Source: Sphingomonas rubra
Lineage (GTDB): Bacteria > Pseudomonadota > Alphaproteobacteria > Sphingomonadales > Sphingomonadaceae
DNA length: 64,000 nucleotides
NCBI RefSeq assembly: GCF_900115745.1
Contig: NZ_FOXP01000010.1
Coordinates: forward strand, 62,001 to 126,000
Direction of reading: 5' to 3'
Position 1 is the stretch's first letter. Every line of letters begins with the position of its first letter. A program made the translations under genes and the position numbers. Of the stretch, positions 57,328-64,000 are shown piece after piece. The notes beneath the pieces are model-generated. The model searched no databases, was not told the DNA's origin, and worked only from the letters and a program-made list of their open reading frames with translations.

Positions 57328-57411
57328 CGTCATGCCGGGCTCGTCCCGGCATCCAGGGTTACCAACGCCACGCTGCTTGGCCCTGGATGCCGGGACGAGC
57401 CCGGCATGACG
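57328..57411. repeat. REP-like element, perfect 31-bp inverted repeat
   Basis: Arms 57328-57358 and 57381-57411 (CGTCATGCCGGGCTCG… and its exact reverse complement) pair over 31 bases around a 22-base centre. It is the best preserved copy of the CGTCATGCCGGG family and lies between the convergent ctrA and amidotransferase genes, where it may also terminate both transcripts. Confidence 0.9.
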
Positions 57412-57412
57412 C

Positions 57413-58282
57413 TTATGGGCGATCCTCGTCACGCCCCCGCCGTGCCCGTGTCGGCACCACCAGATGCTCGATGAAGTTGGCGAGCTCCACCCGCCGCCGA
57501 TCCTCCAGCGCCGCCTCCGCGGTTACCCCCAGCCGCCACAGCACCGACCGATCGTGCGGATCGCGGTGCAACCGGTCGAACAGCGCCGCCTGCTCCTCCA
57601 CCTCGTCGAGCGACCCCGCCGTACCGTCCTCCACCAGGCTGTCGGCCTGCCGCCGCAGTGCCGCGGCGACCTCGCCGGGTGCGAGTTCGGGATGGTATTG
57701 CACACCCCAGAACACGCCGTCGCCGACGCGGATCTCCGCCGCCTGCACGCGCGCGGCGTGATTGCCGGCGAGCAGCGTCGCGCCGCCCGGCAGTTCCGCC
57801 ACCTCGTCACTGTGAATGGCGAGCGCATCCCAGGCCGGGGGCCGACCGGCGAGCAGCGGGTGGCTGCGCCCCGCCTCCGTCGCGGTGATGCCGCGCGCGA
57901 TGCCGGTCTCGTCGCGGTGCGGCATCGCGCGCACCGTGCCCCCCGCGGCCGCGCACGCGACCTGCAGCCCCGCGCACGATCCGAAGCTCGGCGTGCCGCT
58001 CGCGAACACGCGGCGCATGAACTCGGTCTGCCGCACCGTCTCCGGCGTCTCGCAATAGACATGGAGCGGCGAGCCCGACAGGAACACCGCATCGAAGCCG
58101 GCGAGCTCGTCCACCGTCATCATCTGGTGATGCCCGTCGGAGGGGGTCGCCAGCTTCACGGTGCAGTCGGGCGACAACTGCTCGAGCGTCGCGGCGTAGG
58201 TTTCCCCCGAACTCTTGCCCGCACTGGCGCGGCGCGCGTCGCGTTCCTCGTCCGTCTCGCTCTCGACGATCAGGAACCTCAT
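57413..58282 (-). CDS. Class I glutamine amidotransferase
   Basis: A 289-aa GATase: oxyanion/strand FDAVFLSGSPLHVY, nucleophile Cys103 in FGSCAGLQVACAAAGG, and the His-Glu pair in WGVQYHPELAPGE. It resembles GMP-synthase GATase-like proteins acting alone; the acceptor is unknown. A C-terminal helical extension of about 90 residues is extra. Coupled (ATGA) to the upstream helix-hairpin-helix gene. Confidence 0.85.
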   Translation of the reverse strand: MRFLIVESETDEERDARRASAGKSSGETYAATLEQLSPDCTVKLATPSDGHHQMMTVDELAGFDAVFLSGSPLHVYCETPETVRQTEFMRRVFASGTPSFGSCAGLQVACAAAGGTVRAMPHRDETGIARGITATEAGRSHPLLAGRPPAWDALAIHSDEVAELPGGATLLAGNHAARVQAAEIRVGDGVFWGVQYHPELAPGEVAAALRRQADSLVEDGTAGSLDEVEEQAALFDRLHRDPHDRSVLWRLGVTAEAALEDRRRVELANFIEHLVVPTRARRGRDEDRP

Positions 58283-58467
58283 ATGGCTAGCGCCGCGCGG
58301 GTGGCGTCGTCCGCCTTGCCGGACAGGCCCGGCACTTCGTCGAGCTGGCGCAGGTCGGTGAAGCGCCCGCGCTCTTCGCGATAACGGACGATCTCGGGCC
58401 CGTGGCCGCGCAGGCCGGGCACGGCGTCGAGCGCCCCTGCGGAGGCGGTGTTGAGGTCGATCGGCAA
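58279..58467 (-). CDS. Helix-hairpin-helix protein, ComEA-like
   Basis: A 62-aa protein consisting of the helix-hairpin-helix pair: DLNTASAGALDAVPGLRGHG and FTDLRQLDEVPGLSGKADDA. Such modules bind DNA without sequence preference. It has no signal peptide, unlike ComEA, so it is cytoplasmic. Its stop overlaps the amidotransferase start. Confidence 0.8.
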   Translation of the reverse strand: MPIDLNTASAGALDAVPGLRGHGPEIVRYREERGRFTDLRQLDEVPGLSGKADDATRAALAI

Positions 58468-58523
58468 GAATAGTCTCCGGCAGAAGGGTCGCCGGTCAAC
58501 GCCCTGTCCGTTCCGCGGGTCCG

Positions 58524-60242
58524 CTACTTGCGGGTCCAGACCTTCTCGCCGTTCACCCAGGTTTCCTCCACCCGCGTCTGGCGCAGCAGATCGGGCGTGG
58601 CGGTGGTCGGATCGCGGTCGACGACGATGAAGTCGGCGCGCTGCCCGGGGGCGAGCCGGCCGAACTTGTCCTCCGCGAAGCCGGCATAGGCGCCGCCGCT
58701 GGTGAACGCCGCCCAGGCCTGTTCCTTGCTGAGGACCTCCTGCGGCTGCCAGCCGCCCGCGGGCTGTCCGTCGGCGCCGATCCGGGTATAGGCGGCGGCC
58801 CAGCCGACGAACGGATCGGGGCTCTCGACCGGGTAGTCGGACCCGAAGGCTAGCCTGGCGCCGGTGCGCAGCATCGACGCCCAGGCATAGGCGCCCGCCA
58901 GCCGCGCCGGGCCCAGCCGCGCCTCCGCCATCACCCGGTCGCTGGTCTCGTGCACCGGCTGCATCGAGGCGATGATGCCGTGCTTGCCGAACCGCGGCAG
59001 GTCGGCCGGATCGACCACCTGCGCGTGCTCGATCCGCCAGCGCCGGTCACCGCCATAGGTGTCGGCGATCTCCTCGATCGCGCCCAGCACCTGCGCGTTG
59101 GCGGCGTCGCCGATCGCGTGCACCGCCACCTGGTAGCCGTCCATCGACGCGCGGACCATCAGGTTGCGCAGCGTCGAATCGGTCATGAAGGCCAGACCGC
59201 GCTCGCCGGCCGCGTCGGCGTAGGGCGCCTTCAGCCACGCACCGCGCGAGCCCAGCGCGCCGTCGCCGTAGAGCTTGACGCCGACCAGCTTCAGCCGGTC
59301 GTTGTACAGCCACGGCGTCGGCCCCGCGCCGCCGATCCGGATCGTGTCCTCGATCCCGCTGCCGTAGCTCATCAGCCGGACGCGCAGTGCACCGCGATCG
59401 CCGACCCGGCGATAGGTCAGCCAGTCGTCGATGCTGGTGCCCATGTCGGCCGTGGCGGTGATGCCGTGCGAGAGCAGTTGTTCCTGCGCCTTGATGAAGG
59501 CGGTGTCGCGCTCCTTCGGCAGCGGCTGCGGCACCACGCGGCCGACCAGCGCCTGCGCGCCGTCGACGAACACGCCCGACGGCTGGCCCCCGGCCTTCTC
59601 GATCCGCCCGCCCGGCGGGGCGAGCGTCTTCGCCGTCACCCCCGCCTCGCGCATCGCGGCCGAATTGGCCCAGCTGGCATGACCGTCGGCACGGGCGAGA
59701 TAGACCGGCCGGTCGGCCACCGCCGCGTCCAGATCGGCCGCGGTTGGGAACCGGCCCAGGCCCCAGCTCTCCTGGTTCCAGCCGCCGCCGACGATCCACT
59801 TGCGATCCGGATTGGCCGCCGCATAGGCCCTGATTTTGGCCTGCGCCTCGGCAAGCGAGCGGGTGCCCGACAGGTCGAGTTCCAGCTGGCGGAAACCGAG
59901 CTCGATCACGTGGCCGTGCGCGTCGACGAAGCCCGGCATCACCACCCGGCCGCCCAGGTCGGCGCGCCACGTGTAGCGCGGCTGCGGCGGCGGATCGTTC
60001 TTGCGACGCTTGACGCGGGGCGGCTCCGGCTCCTTCTCGTCAGGCTTGACCAAACGCACGACCTTGCCGTCCTTGTCGAGCACGATTGCGCGGAACCGCA
60101 CCACGCGTCCGTCCGCGTCGAGCGTGACGCCGCGAACGTTGTCGACGATCGCGTCGGCGACCGCAGGGGCCGGCGACAGCGCGAGCAGGGTCGCCGCGGC
60201 GGCGGACAAGCAGTGAACCGTTCTTGCCATGCCGGCGCGCAT
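58524..60242 (-). CDS. Exported metal-dependent amidohydrolase (YtcJ-like)
   Basis: A 572-aa protein with a signal peptide (MARTVHCLSAAAATLLALSPAPAVADA). Metal motif MPGFVDAHGH, the amidohydrolase_3 body (GGGWNQESWGLGRFPT, HSHGITATADMG-type), His residues in VAVHAIGDAANAQ and IEHAQVV, and Asp in AFGSDYPVESPDP support a two-metal hydrolase in the periplasm. A Lys/Arg/Pro-rich insertion (about 60-85) is odd. Substrate unknown. Divergent from ilvA. Confidence 0.88.
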   Translation of the reverse strand: MRAGMARTVHCLSAAAATLLALSPAPAVADAIVDNVRGVTLDADGRVVRFRAIVLDKDGKVVRLVKPDEKEPEPPRVKRRKNDPPPQPRYTWRADLGGRVVMPGFVDAHGHVIELGFRQLELDLSGTRSLAEAQAKIRAYAAANPDRKWIVGGGWNQESWGLGRFPTAADLDAAVADRPVYLARADGHASWANSAAMREAGVTAKTLAPPGGRIEKAGGQPSGVFVDGAQALVGRVVPQPLPKERDTAFIKAQEQLLSHGITATADMGTSIDDWLTYRRVGDRGALRVRLMSYGSGIEDTIRIGGAGPTPWLYNDRLKLVGVKLYGDGALGSRGAWLKAPYADAAGERGLAFMTDSTLRNLMVRASMDGYQVAVHAIGDAANAQVLGAIEEIADTYGGDRRWRIEHAQVVDPADLPRFGKHGIIASMQPVHETSDRVMAEARLGPARLAGAYAWASMLRTGARLAFGSDYPVESPDPFVGWAAAYTRIGADGQPAGGWQPQEVLSKEQAWAAFTSGGAYAGFAEDKFGRLAPGQRADFIVVDRDPTTATPDLLRQTRVEETWVNGEKVWTRK

Positions 60243-60287
60243 AGGGGGTGTTCCCCCCTCACGCCAGACGGTCTATCGCGGCACGCT

Positions 60288-61544
60288 ATGGCAACGCAGA
60301 TCAAACCCGCCGCCTCCGCGCTCCCGGCCACACTTCCGGTCAGCATCGACGACGTGCGCGCCGCGCACGCGCGGATCAGCGACCAGATCGTTCGCACGCC
60401 GACGCTGGTCAGCCGGACGTTGAGCGACCTGACCGGCGCCACCGTGTTCCTGAAGTTCGAGAACCTGCAGTTCACCGCTGCCTACAAGGAGCGCGGCGCG
60501 CTCAACACGCTGCTCCAGCTGTCGGACGCGGCGCGCGCCAAGGGCGTGATCGCCGCGTCGGCCGGCAACCACGCGCAGGGGCTGGCGTTTCACGCGACGC
60601 GACTCGGCATCCCCTCCACTATCGTGATGCCGCGCAACACGCCGACGGTGAAGGTCGTGCAGACCGAAGGGCATGGTGCGAACGTGGTGCTGGAAGGCGA
60701 CACGTTCGACGCCGCCTACGCCCATGCGCGCGTGCTGGAGGCCGAGCGCGGGCTGACCTTCGTGCACCCGTTCGACGATTCGCGCATCATCGCGGGTGCG
60801 GGCACCACCGCGCTGGAGATGCTGGAGGACGTGCCCGCGATCGACACCTTCGTGACGCCGATCGGCGGCGGCGGCCTGATCTCCGGCATGGCGACGGTGG
60901 CGCGCGCCTGGCCCACGCCGGTCGAGGTCGTCGGCGTCGAGGCGGAGCTGTTCCCGTCAATGTACAACCGCGTCAACGGCACCCACATGCCGTGCGCGGG
61001 CGACACGCTGGCCGAGGGCATCGCGGTCAAGGAGCCGGGCGGCATCACCTCGACCATGGTGCGCGCGCTGGTCGACGACATCCTGCTGGTGTCCGAACGC
61101 AGCCTGGAAGAGGCGGTGTCGCTGCTGCTCCAGATCGAGAAGACGGTGGTGGAGGGCGCGGGTGCCGCGGGCATGGCGGCGCTGCTCGCGCATCCCGGCC
61201 GGTTCGCGGGCCGGACCGTGGGCGTGGTGCTGTGCGGCGGCAACATCGACACGCGGCTGCTCGCCAACGTGCTGCTGCGCGACCTCGCCCGGTCGGGGCG
61301 GCTGGCGCGGCTGCGCATCCGCTTGCAGGACCAGCCGGGCGCGCTGTTCAACGTCGCGCGCATCTTCGACGCGCAGCGGATCAACATCATCGAGGTGTAT
61401 CACCAGCGCGTCTTCACCACGCTCCCGGCCAAGGGCCTCATCACCGACATCGAGTGCGAGGCGCGTGACCGTGCGCATCTCGACCGGCTGGTCGCGGCGC
61501 TGCGCGAGGCGGGGTACGAGACGACCACGGTGGAACTGGCGTAG
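60288..61544 (+). CDS. ilvA: Threonine ammonia-lyase
   Basis: A 418-aa PLP enzyme. The PLP lysine is Lys67 in TAAYKERGALN, with SAGNHAQG and the phosphate-binding GGGGLISGMA, and a single C-terminal ACT domain (RIRLQDQPGALFNVARIFD… INIIEVYHQR). It deaminates threonine to 2-oxobutyrate for isoleucine synthesis. It starts at the ATG at 60288, not in the long frame antisense to the amidohydrolase. Confidence 0.95.
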   Translation: MATQIKPAASALPATLPVSIDDVRAAHARISDQIVRTPTLVSRTLSDLTGATVFLKFENLQFTAAYKERGALNTLLQLSDAARAKGVIAASAGNHAQGLAFHATRLGIPSTIVMPRNTPTVKVVQTEGHGANVVLEGDTFDAAYAHARVLEAERGLTFVHPFDDSRIIAGAGTTALEMLEDVPAIDTFVTPIGGGGLISGMATVARAWPTPVEVVGVEAELFPSMYNRVNGTHMPCAGDTLAEGIAVKEPGGITSTMVRALVDDILLVSERSLEEAVSLLLQIEKTVVEGAGAAGMAALLAHPGRFAGRTVGVVLCGGNIDTRLLANVLLRDLARSGRLARLRIRLQDQPGALFNVARIFDAQRINIIEVYHQRVFTTLPAKGLITDIECEARDRAHLDRLVAALREAGYETTTVELA

Positions 61545-61670
61545 CTCGGGTCGGCGTTGCGGCCTGCGCTGTCGGTAAGCGTAATCTTGCCCGGTTGTAG
61601 CGGCGTTCAACTTCGCTAGGCCGGATCACCCTTCTACGCCGAACGTCGGTATCGCTCAGCCTCACCCACG

Positions 61671-61704
61671 AAAAAGGGGTCGGCACCGCGTGGCGCCGAC
61701 CCCT
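61671..61704 (-). terminator. Rho-independent terminator
   Basis: Perfect 10-bp stem (AGGGGTCGGC / GCCGACCCCT) with a ten-base loop. On the minus strand it is followed by TTTTTC. It ends the DDSDSN gene transcript; being GC-rich, it may also stop ilvA. Confidence 0.9.
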
Positions 61705-61736
61705 CGTCGATCCGACCGGATCAACCGATCAGAAGA

Positions 61737-61985
61737 TCAGTTGCTGTCCGAATCGTCGTTCTGCACCGCCGCGATGATCGCGATGGCAGCGACGCCGGCG
61801 GCGATCGCCAGACCCAGGATGGCGCCGCCACCGCCGCCCAGCTTCTCGCCCTTGGCGGTCGGGGCCGAGGCGCGCGCCTTGGCGACCGACAGCGACGAGG
61901 CAGCGTTGGTGGGGGCGGCCATCGCGGGGGCCGCGACGAGCGAGGTGGCCGCGAGCGCGGCGGCAATGGTGGACATACGCTTCAT
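61737..61985 (-). CDS. Small exported membrane protein, DDSDSN family
   Basis: An 82-aa protein with the same plan as the gene at 51568-51822: signal peptide (MKRMSTIAAALAATSLVAAPAMA), AASSLSVAKARASAPTAKGEKL, a Gly stretch, a membrane helix (ILGLAIAAGVAAIAIIAAV) and tail QNDDSDSN. Both copies share SLSVAxARAxAP, GEK and the last six residues. It has its own terminator and an AT-rich upstream region, so it is likely a separate and well-expressed unit. Function unknown. Confidence 0.77.
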   Translation of the reverse strand: MKRMSTIAAALAATSLVAAPAMAAPTNAASSLSVAKARASAPTAKGEKLGGGGGAILGLAIAAGVAAIAIIAAVQNDDSDSN

Positions 61986-62145
61986 GAATTTTCTCCCTTT
62001 CTTACGCAATACTGCAACGCGGCAATATCACGATTGTATCCGCAGACCAACGTCTGCCTGATTCGAGTTTCGTGGTAAAGACGCTTTGCAGCCGCAACGC
62101 AACACATCATAGAGACACACCACTTCTTCAGAGGACCTGCCCGCG

Positions 62146-62925
62146 GTGACCGCGCCTTTCCGATTTCCGCGCTTCTTCGTCACCAGTCCCTCGCCCTGTC
62201 CCTATCTGCCCGGGCGGCAGGAGCGGAAGGTATTCACCGAGCTGACCGGCCCGCACGCGGCCGAACTGAACGACGCGCTGGGGCGGATCGGCTTTCGCCG
62301 CAGCCAGGGCGTCGCCTATCGCCCGTCATGCGCGGGCTGCACCGCCTGCGTGTCCGTGCGGGTGGTGACGCACGAGTTCGTCGCCAACGCCACCCAGCGC
62401 AAGCTGATGCGCCGCCAGGGCGACCTGGAGGTCACCGCGTGCCGCGCCTGGGCGACCGACGAGCAGTTTCAGCTGCTGCGCCGCTATCTCGCCGCCCGCC
62501 ATCCGGGCGGCGGCATGGCCGGAATGGACGAGGACGATTACGCCGACATGATCGAGCATTCGCCGGTCAACTCGCTGATCGTCGAATATCGCGAACCGTC
62601 CACGAACGGCCGCCGCGGCCGGCTGGTCGGTGCCTGCCTGACCGACCGGCAGGCGGACGGGCTGTCGATGATCTACAGCTTCTTCGAGCCGGAGGAGGAT
62701 GGCGGTCGGGCGGGCCTGGGCAATTTCATCATCCTCGATCACATCACGCGGGCGCGCGATGCCAAGCTGGCCTTCGTCTATTTGGGATATTGGGTGAAGG
62801 GATCGGCGCGCATGGCGTACAAGACGCGCTATCGCCCGATCGAGGTGCTGGGCCCGGCGGGCTGGCGCCGCCTGGCCGCCGAGGAGATCGCTCCCACGCC
62901 CCCGACCCGGATCGACGCCGCCTGA
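62146..62925 (+). CDS. bpt: Aspartate/glutamate leucyltransferase (arginyltransferase family)
   Basis: A 259-aa protein. The N-terminal ATE domain has [17 protein letters not shown] and a Cys-rich motif [15 protein letters not shown]; the C-terminal domain has [42 protein letters not shown]. It adds Leu from tRNA to proteins with N-terminal Asp or Glu, marking them for ClpS-ClpAP. It starts at GTG. Confidence 0.92.
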   Translation: MTAPFRFPRFFVTSPSPCPYLPGRQERKVFTELTGPHAAELNDALGRIGFRRSQGVAYRPSCAGCTACVSVRVVTHEFVANATQRKLMRRQGDLEVTACRAWATDEQFQLLRRYLAARHPGGGMAGMDEDDYADMIEHSPVNSLIVEYREPSTNGRRGRLVGACLTDRQADGLSMIYSFFEPEEDGGRAGLGNFIILDHITRARDAKLAFVYLGYWVKGSARMAYKTRYRPIEVLGPAGWRRLAAEEIAPTPPTRIDAA

Positions 62926-62928
62926 ACC

Positions 62929-63720
62929 TCAGGCCGCCGAAGCGTCTATCGTCAGCACCTCCACCGCGGGGCCGAGCCGCGATCCCGCGATCGGCGCGGC
63001 ACCCGCCGCGTCGAGCGCCACCGCGACGCGGACGTGTCGATCCTGCGGCGACAGGCGGGTGACAGGATCGAAGCCGATCCAGCCGATGCCGTCGACATGC
63101 GCCTCCGCCCAGCCGTGCGGTTGCGGGGCACGCTCGCCCCCGATCAGGCCGTAGCCGGAGACGTAGCGCGCCGGCGTGCCGAGCGAGCGGGCCGCCGCGA
63201 CGAAAAGCTGCGCGATCTCGCCCGCCGTCGCCCGCTCCTGCTGCCACGCCTCGCCGGCAGCCAGCTCCACGCCGGCGCGGTGCGGGTCGATCGCGATGCG
63301 CTCACCCAGTGCGGCGTTGAGACGGTGCAGGTCGGCCAACCGGTCCGCGCCGCGCGCGACCTCGCCTGCCCAGAGCGCGATCGCCGGATCGCGCGCGGTC
63401 GCGGTTGTGTCGCGCAGGAACAGCGTGGGCGGGAATCGCTCGCGTACGCCGTGCAGGACGCCACCGGACTCGCTCGTCACCACCTCGCCCGAGACGGCGA
63501 TCTCGATGCCGTCGAGCGGCCCGTCGACGTACAACATGGTCACCGCGTTGCCCCAACCGTCGCAATCCTCGCGCATGCGGACGTCGCGATCGACGTCGAT
63601 CCGCCAGGCGACGACCGTCTGGTCGTGGTTGTTCTGCGGCGTCACGCGCAGCATCTGGATGAGGCGCGGCTGCGGTTCGGGGAAGCGAAACGTCGTGCGG
63701 TGCTCGATCAACAGTCGCAT
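62929..63720 (-). CDS. Transglutaminase-fold protein lacking the catalytic Cys
   Basis: A 263-aa protein with a bacterial transglutaminase-like N-terminal domain (EHRTTFRFPEPQPRLIQMLRVTPQNNHDQ) and core. The usual GVCQDxAH segment reads ATAGEIAQ, so the Cys position is Ala. The SLGTPARYVSGY strand, the His in PHGWAEAHVDG and Asp in GFDP remain. Protease/crosslinking activity is therefore unlikely. It is followed downstream on the same strand order by an alpha-E protein, the usual partner of such genes. Confidence 0.85.
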   Translation of the reverse strand: MRLLIEHRTTFRFPEPQPRLIQMLRVTPQNNHDQTVVAWRIDVDRDVRMREDCDGWGNAVTMLYVDGPLDGIEIAVSGEVVTSESGGVLHGVRERFPPTLFLRDTTATARDPAIALWAGEVARGADRLADLHRLNAALGERIAIDPHRAGVELAAGEAWQQERATAGEIAQLFVAAARSLGTPARYVSGYGLIGGERAPQPHGWAEAHVDGIGWIGFDPVTRLSPQDRHVRVAVALDAAGAAPIAGSRLGPAVEVLTIDASAA

Positions 63721-63747
63721 CGTCGATCCCTCTCCCCCGGTCGAACC

Positions 63748-64000
63748 CTATCCGAACTTGAACTGTCGCCCGATCGCGCCGTGGAGCAGCGCATTCTCGT
63801 CGATGAACGAGCGCAGGAACTCGTGCAGGCCGGACGCGATCACCTCGCCCGACCGGGTCTTGGCCATGCGGTTGGCGCGATTGCGTGCCATGCGGTCGGC
63901 CTCGCCGTGCTGGCCCGTCCGCCGCGCGAGCAGCGCCAGCACGTCCACCGTCTCCTGCGCCGACGCGACCAGGCTGCGCGGCAGTTCACTCCGCGCGATC
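63748..64000 (-). CDS. Alpha-E domain protein (DUF403), partial
   Basis: The last 83 codons of a gene whose start lies beyond the window. LPRSLVASAQETVDVLALLARR… VIASGLHEFLRSFIDENALLHGAIGRQFKFG matches the alpha-E C-terminus. These all-helical proteins travel with transglutaminase-like and ATP-grasp genes; their role is unknown. It ends 27 bases before the transglutaminase-like gene start, so it is transcribed first. Confidence 0.85.
   Translation of the reverse strand, partial: IARSELPRSLVASAQETVDVLALLARRTGQHGEADRMARNRANRMAKTRSGEVIASGLHEFLRSFIDENALLHGAIGRQFKFG

Overview
The window looks like a chromosomal segment of a sphingomonad (Alphaproteobacteria, Sphingomonas or a near relative). The evidence is the very high GC content of most genes, a CtrA response regulator with a CtrA box and a GANTC site in its promoter, a TrcR/DUF1013 cell-cycle regulator, large TonB-dependent receptors, PhaR/PhaC polyhydroxyalkanoate genes, and small families typical of this group (DUF6356, DUF1192, DUF486). 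This assignment rests on family recognition, not on a database search. No rRNA, tRNA, CRISPR array, prophage or insertion sequence was found. About ten REP-like inverted repeats lie between genes.

Layout. 0-5.2 kb: Tat-type MsrB, a secreted CHAP protein, an SDR oxidoreductase, then a surface-lipoprotein candidate of the TbpB-barrel type directly followed by a Slam (DUF560) translocator. 5.2-14.8 kb: a secreted cyclophilin, malic enzyme, a small membrane protein, a RelE/ParE-type toxin-antitoxin pair, mutS, DUF486 and glnD. 14.8-23.6 kb: a TonB-dependent receptor, the thrS-GNAT-infC unit (infC appears to use an AUA start and lies in frame with the GNAT gene), and a divergent pair for peptidoglycan tripeptide recycling (LD-carboxypeptidase and a MurC/Mpl-like ligase). 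23.6-29.2 kb: an alpha/beta hydrolase, gloA-gloB with two small related exported proteins, hslUV and phaR. 29.4-33.8 kb: a second TonB-dependent receptor and alr, with visibly lower GC than the surroundings.

33.8-45.3 kb is a long minus-strand run. It holds a GntP-family permease and a near-complete lower valine catabolic pathway (isobutyryl-CoA-dehydrogenase-like enzyme, enoyl-CoA hydratase, 3-hydroxyisobutyryl-CoA hydrolase, 3-hydroxyisobutyrate dehydrogenase, methylmalonate-semialdehyde dehydrogenase) with a class I PHA synthase inside it, and upstream coaD, ispA and xseB. 45.3-52.8 kb: a ParDE-type toxin-antitoxin pair, an acyl-CoA ligase, clpA, DUF1192, a quinone oxidoreductase, a small membrane protein ending in DDSDSN, and trcR. 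52.9-64 kb: a dienelactone-hydrolase-like protein with a GST, a LysR regulator with an AI-2E family permease, ctrA, a glutamine amidotransferase with a helix-hairpin-helix protein, an exported amidohydrolase, ilvA, a second DDSDSN protein, the N-degron transferase bpt, a transglutaminase-fold protein without its catalytic Cys, and the end of an alpha-E protein.

The most notable items are the linked Slam plus TbpB-like lipoprotein, with an 18-bp tandem repeat upstream; the non-canonical infC start and the stopless GNAT frame running into it; the two-member DDSDSN small membrane-protein family; the perfect long inverted repeats; and the Cys-to-Ala transglutaminase-like protein.
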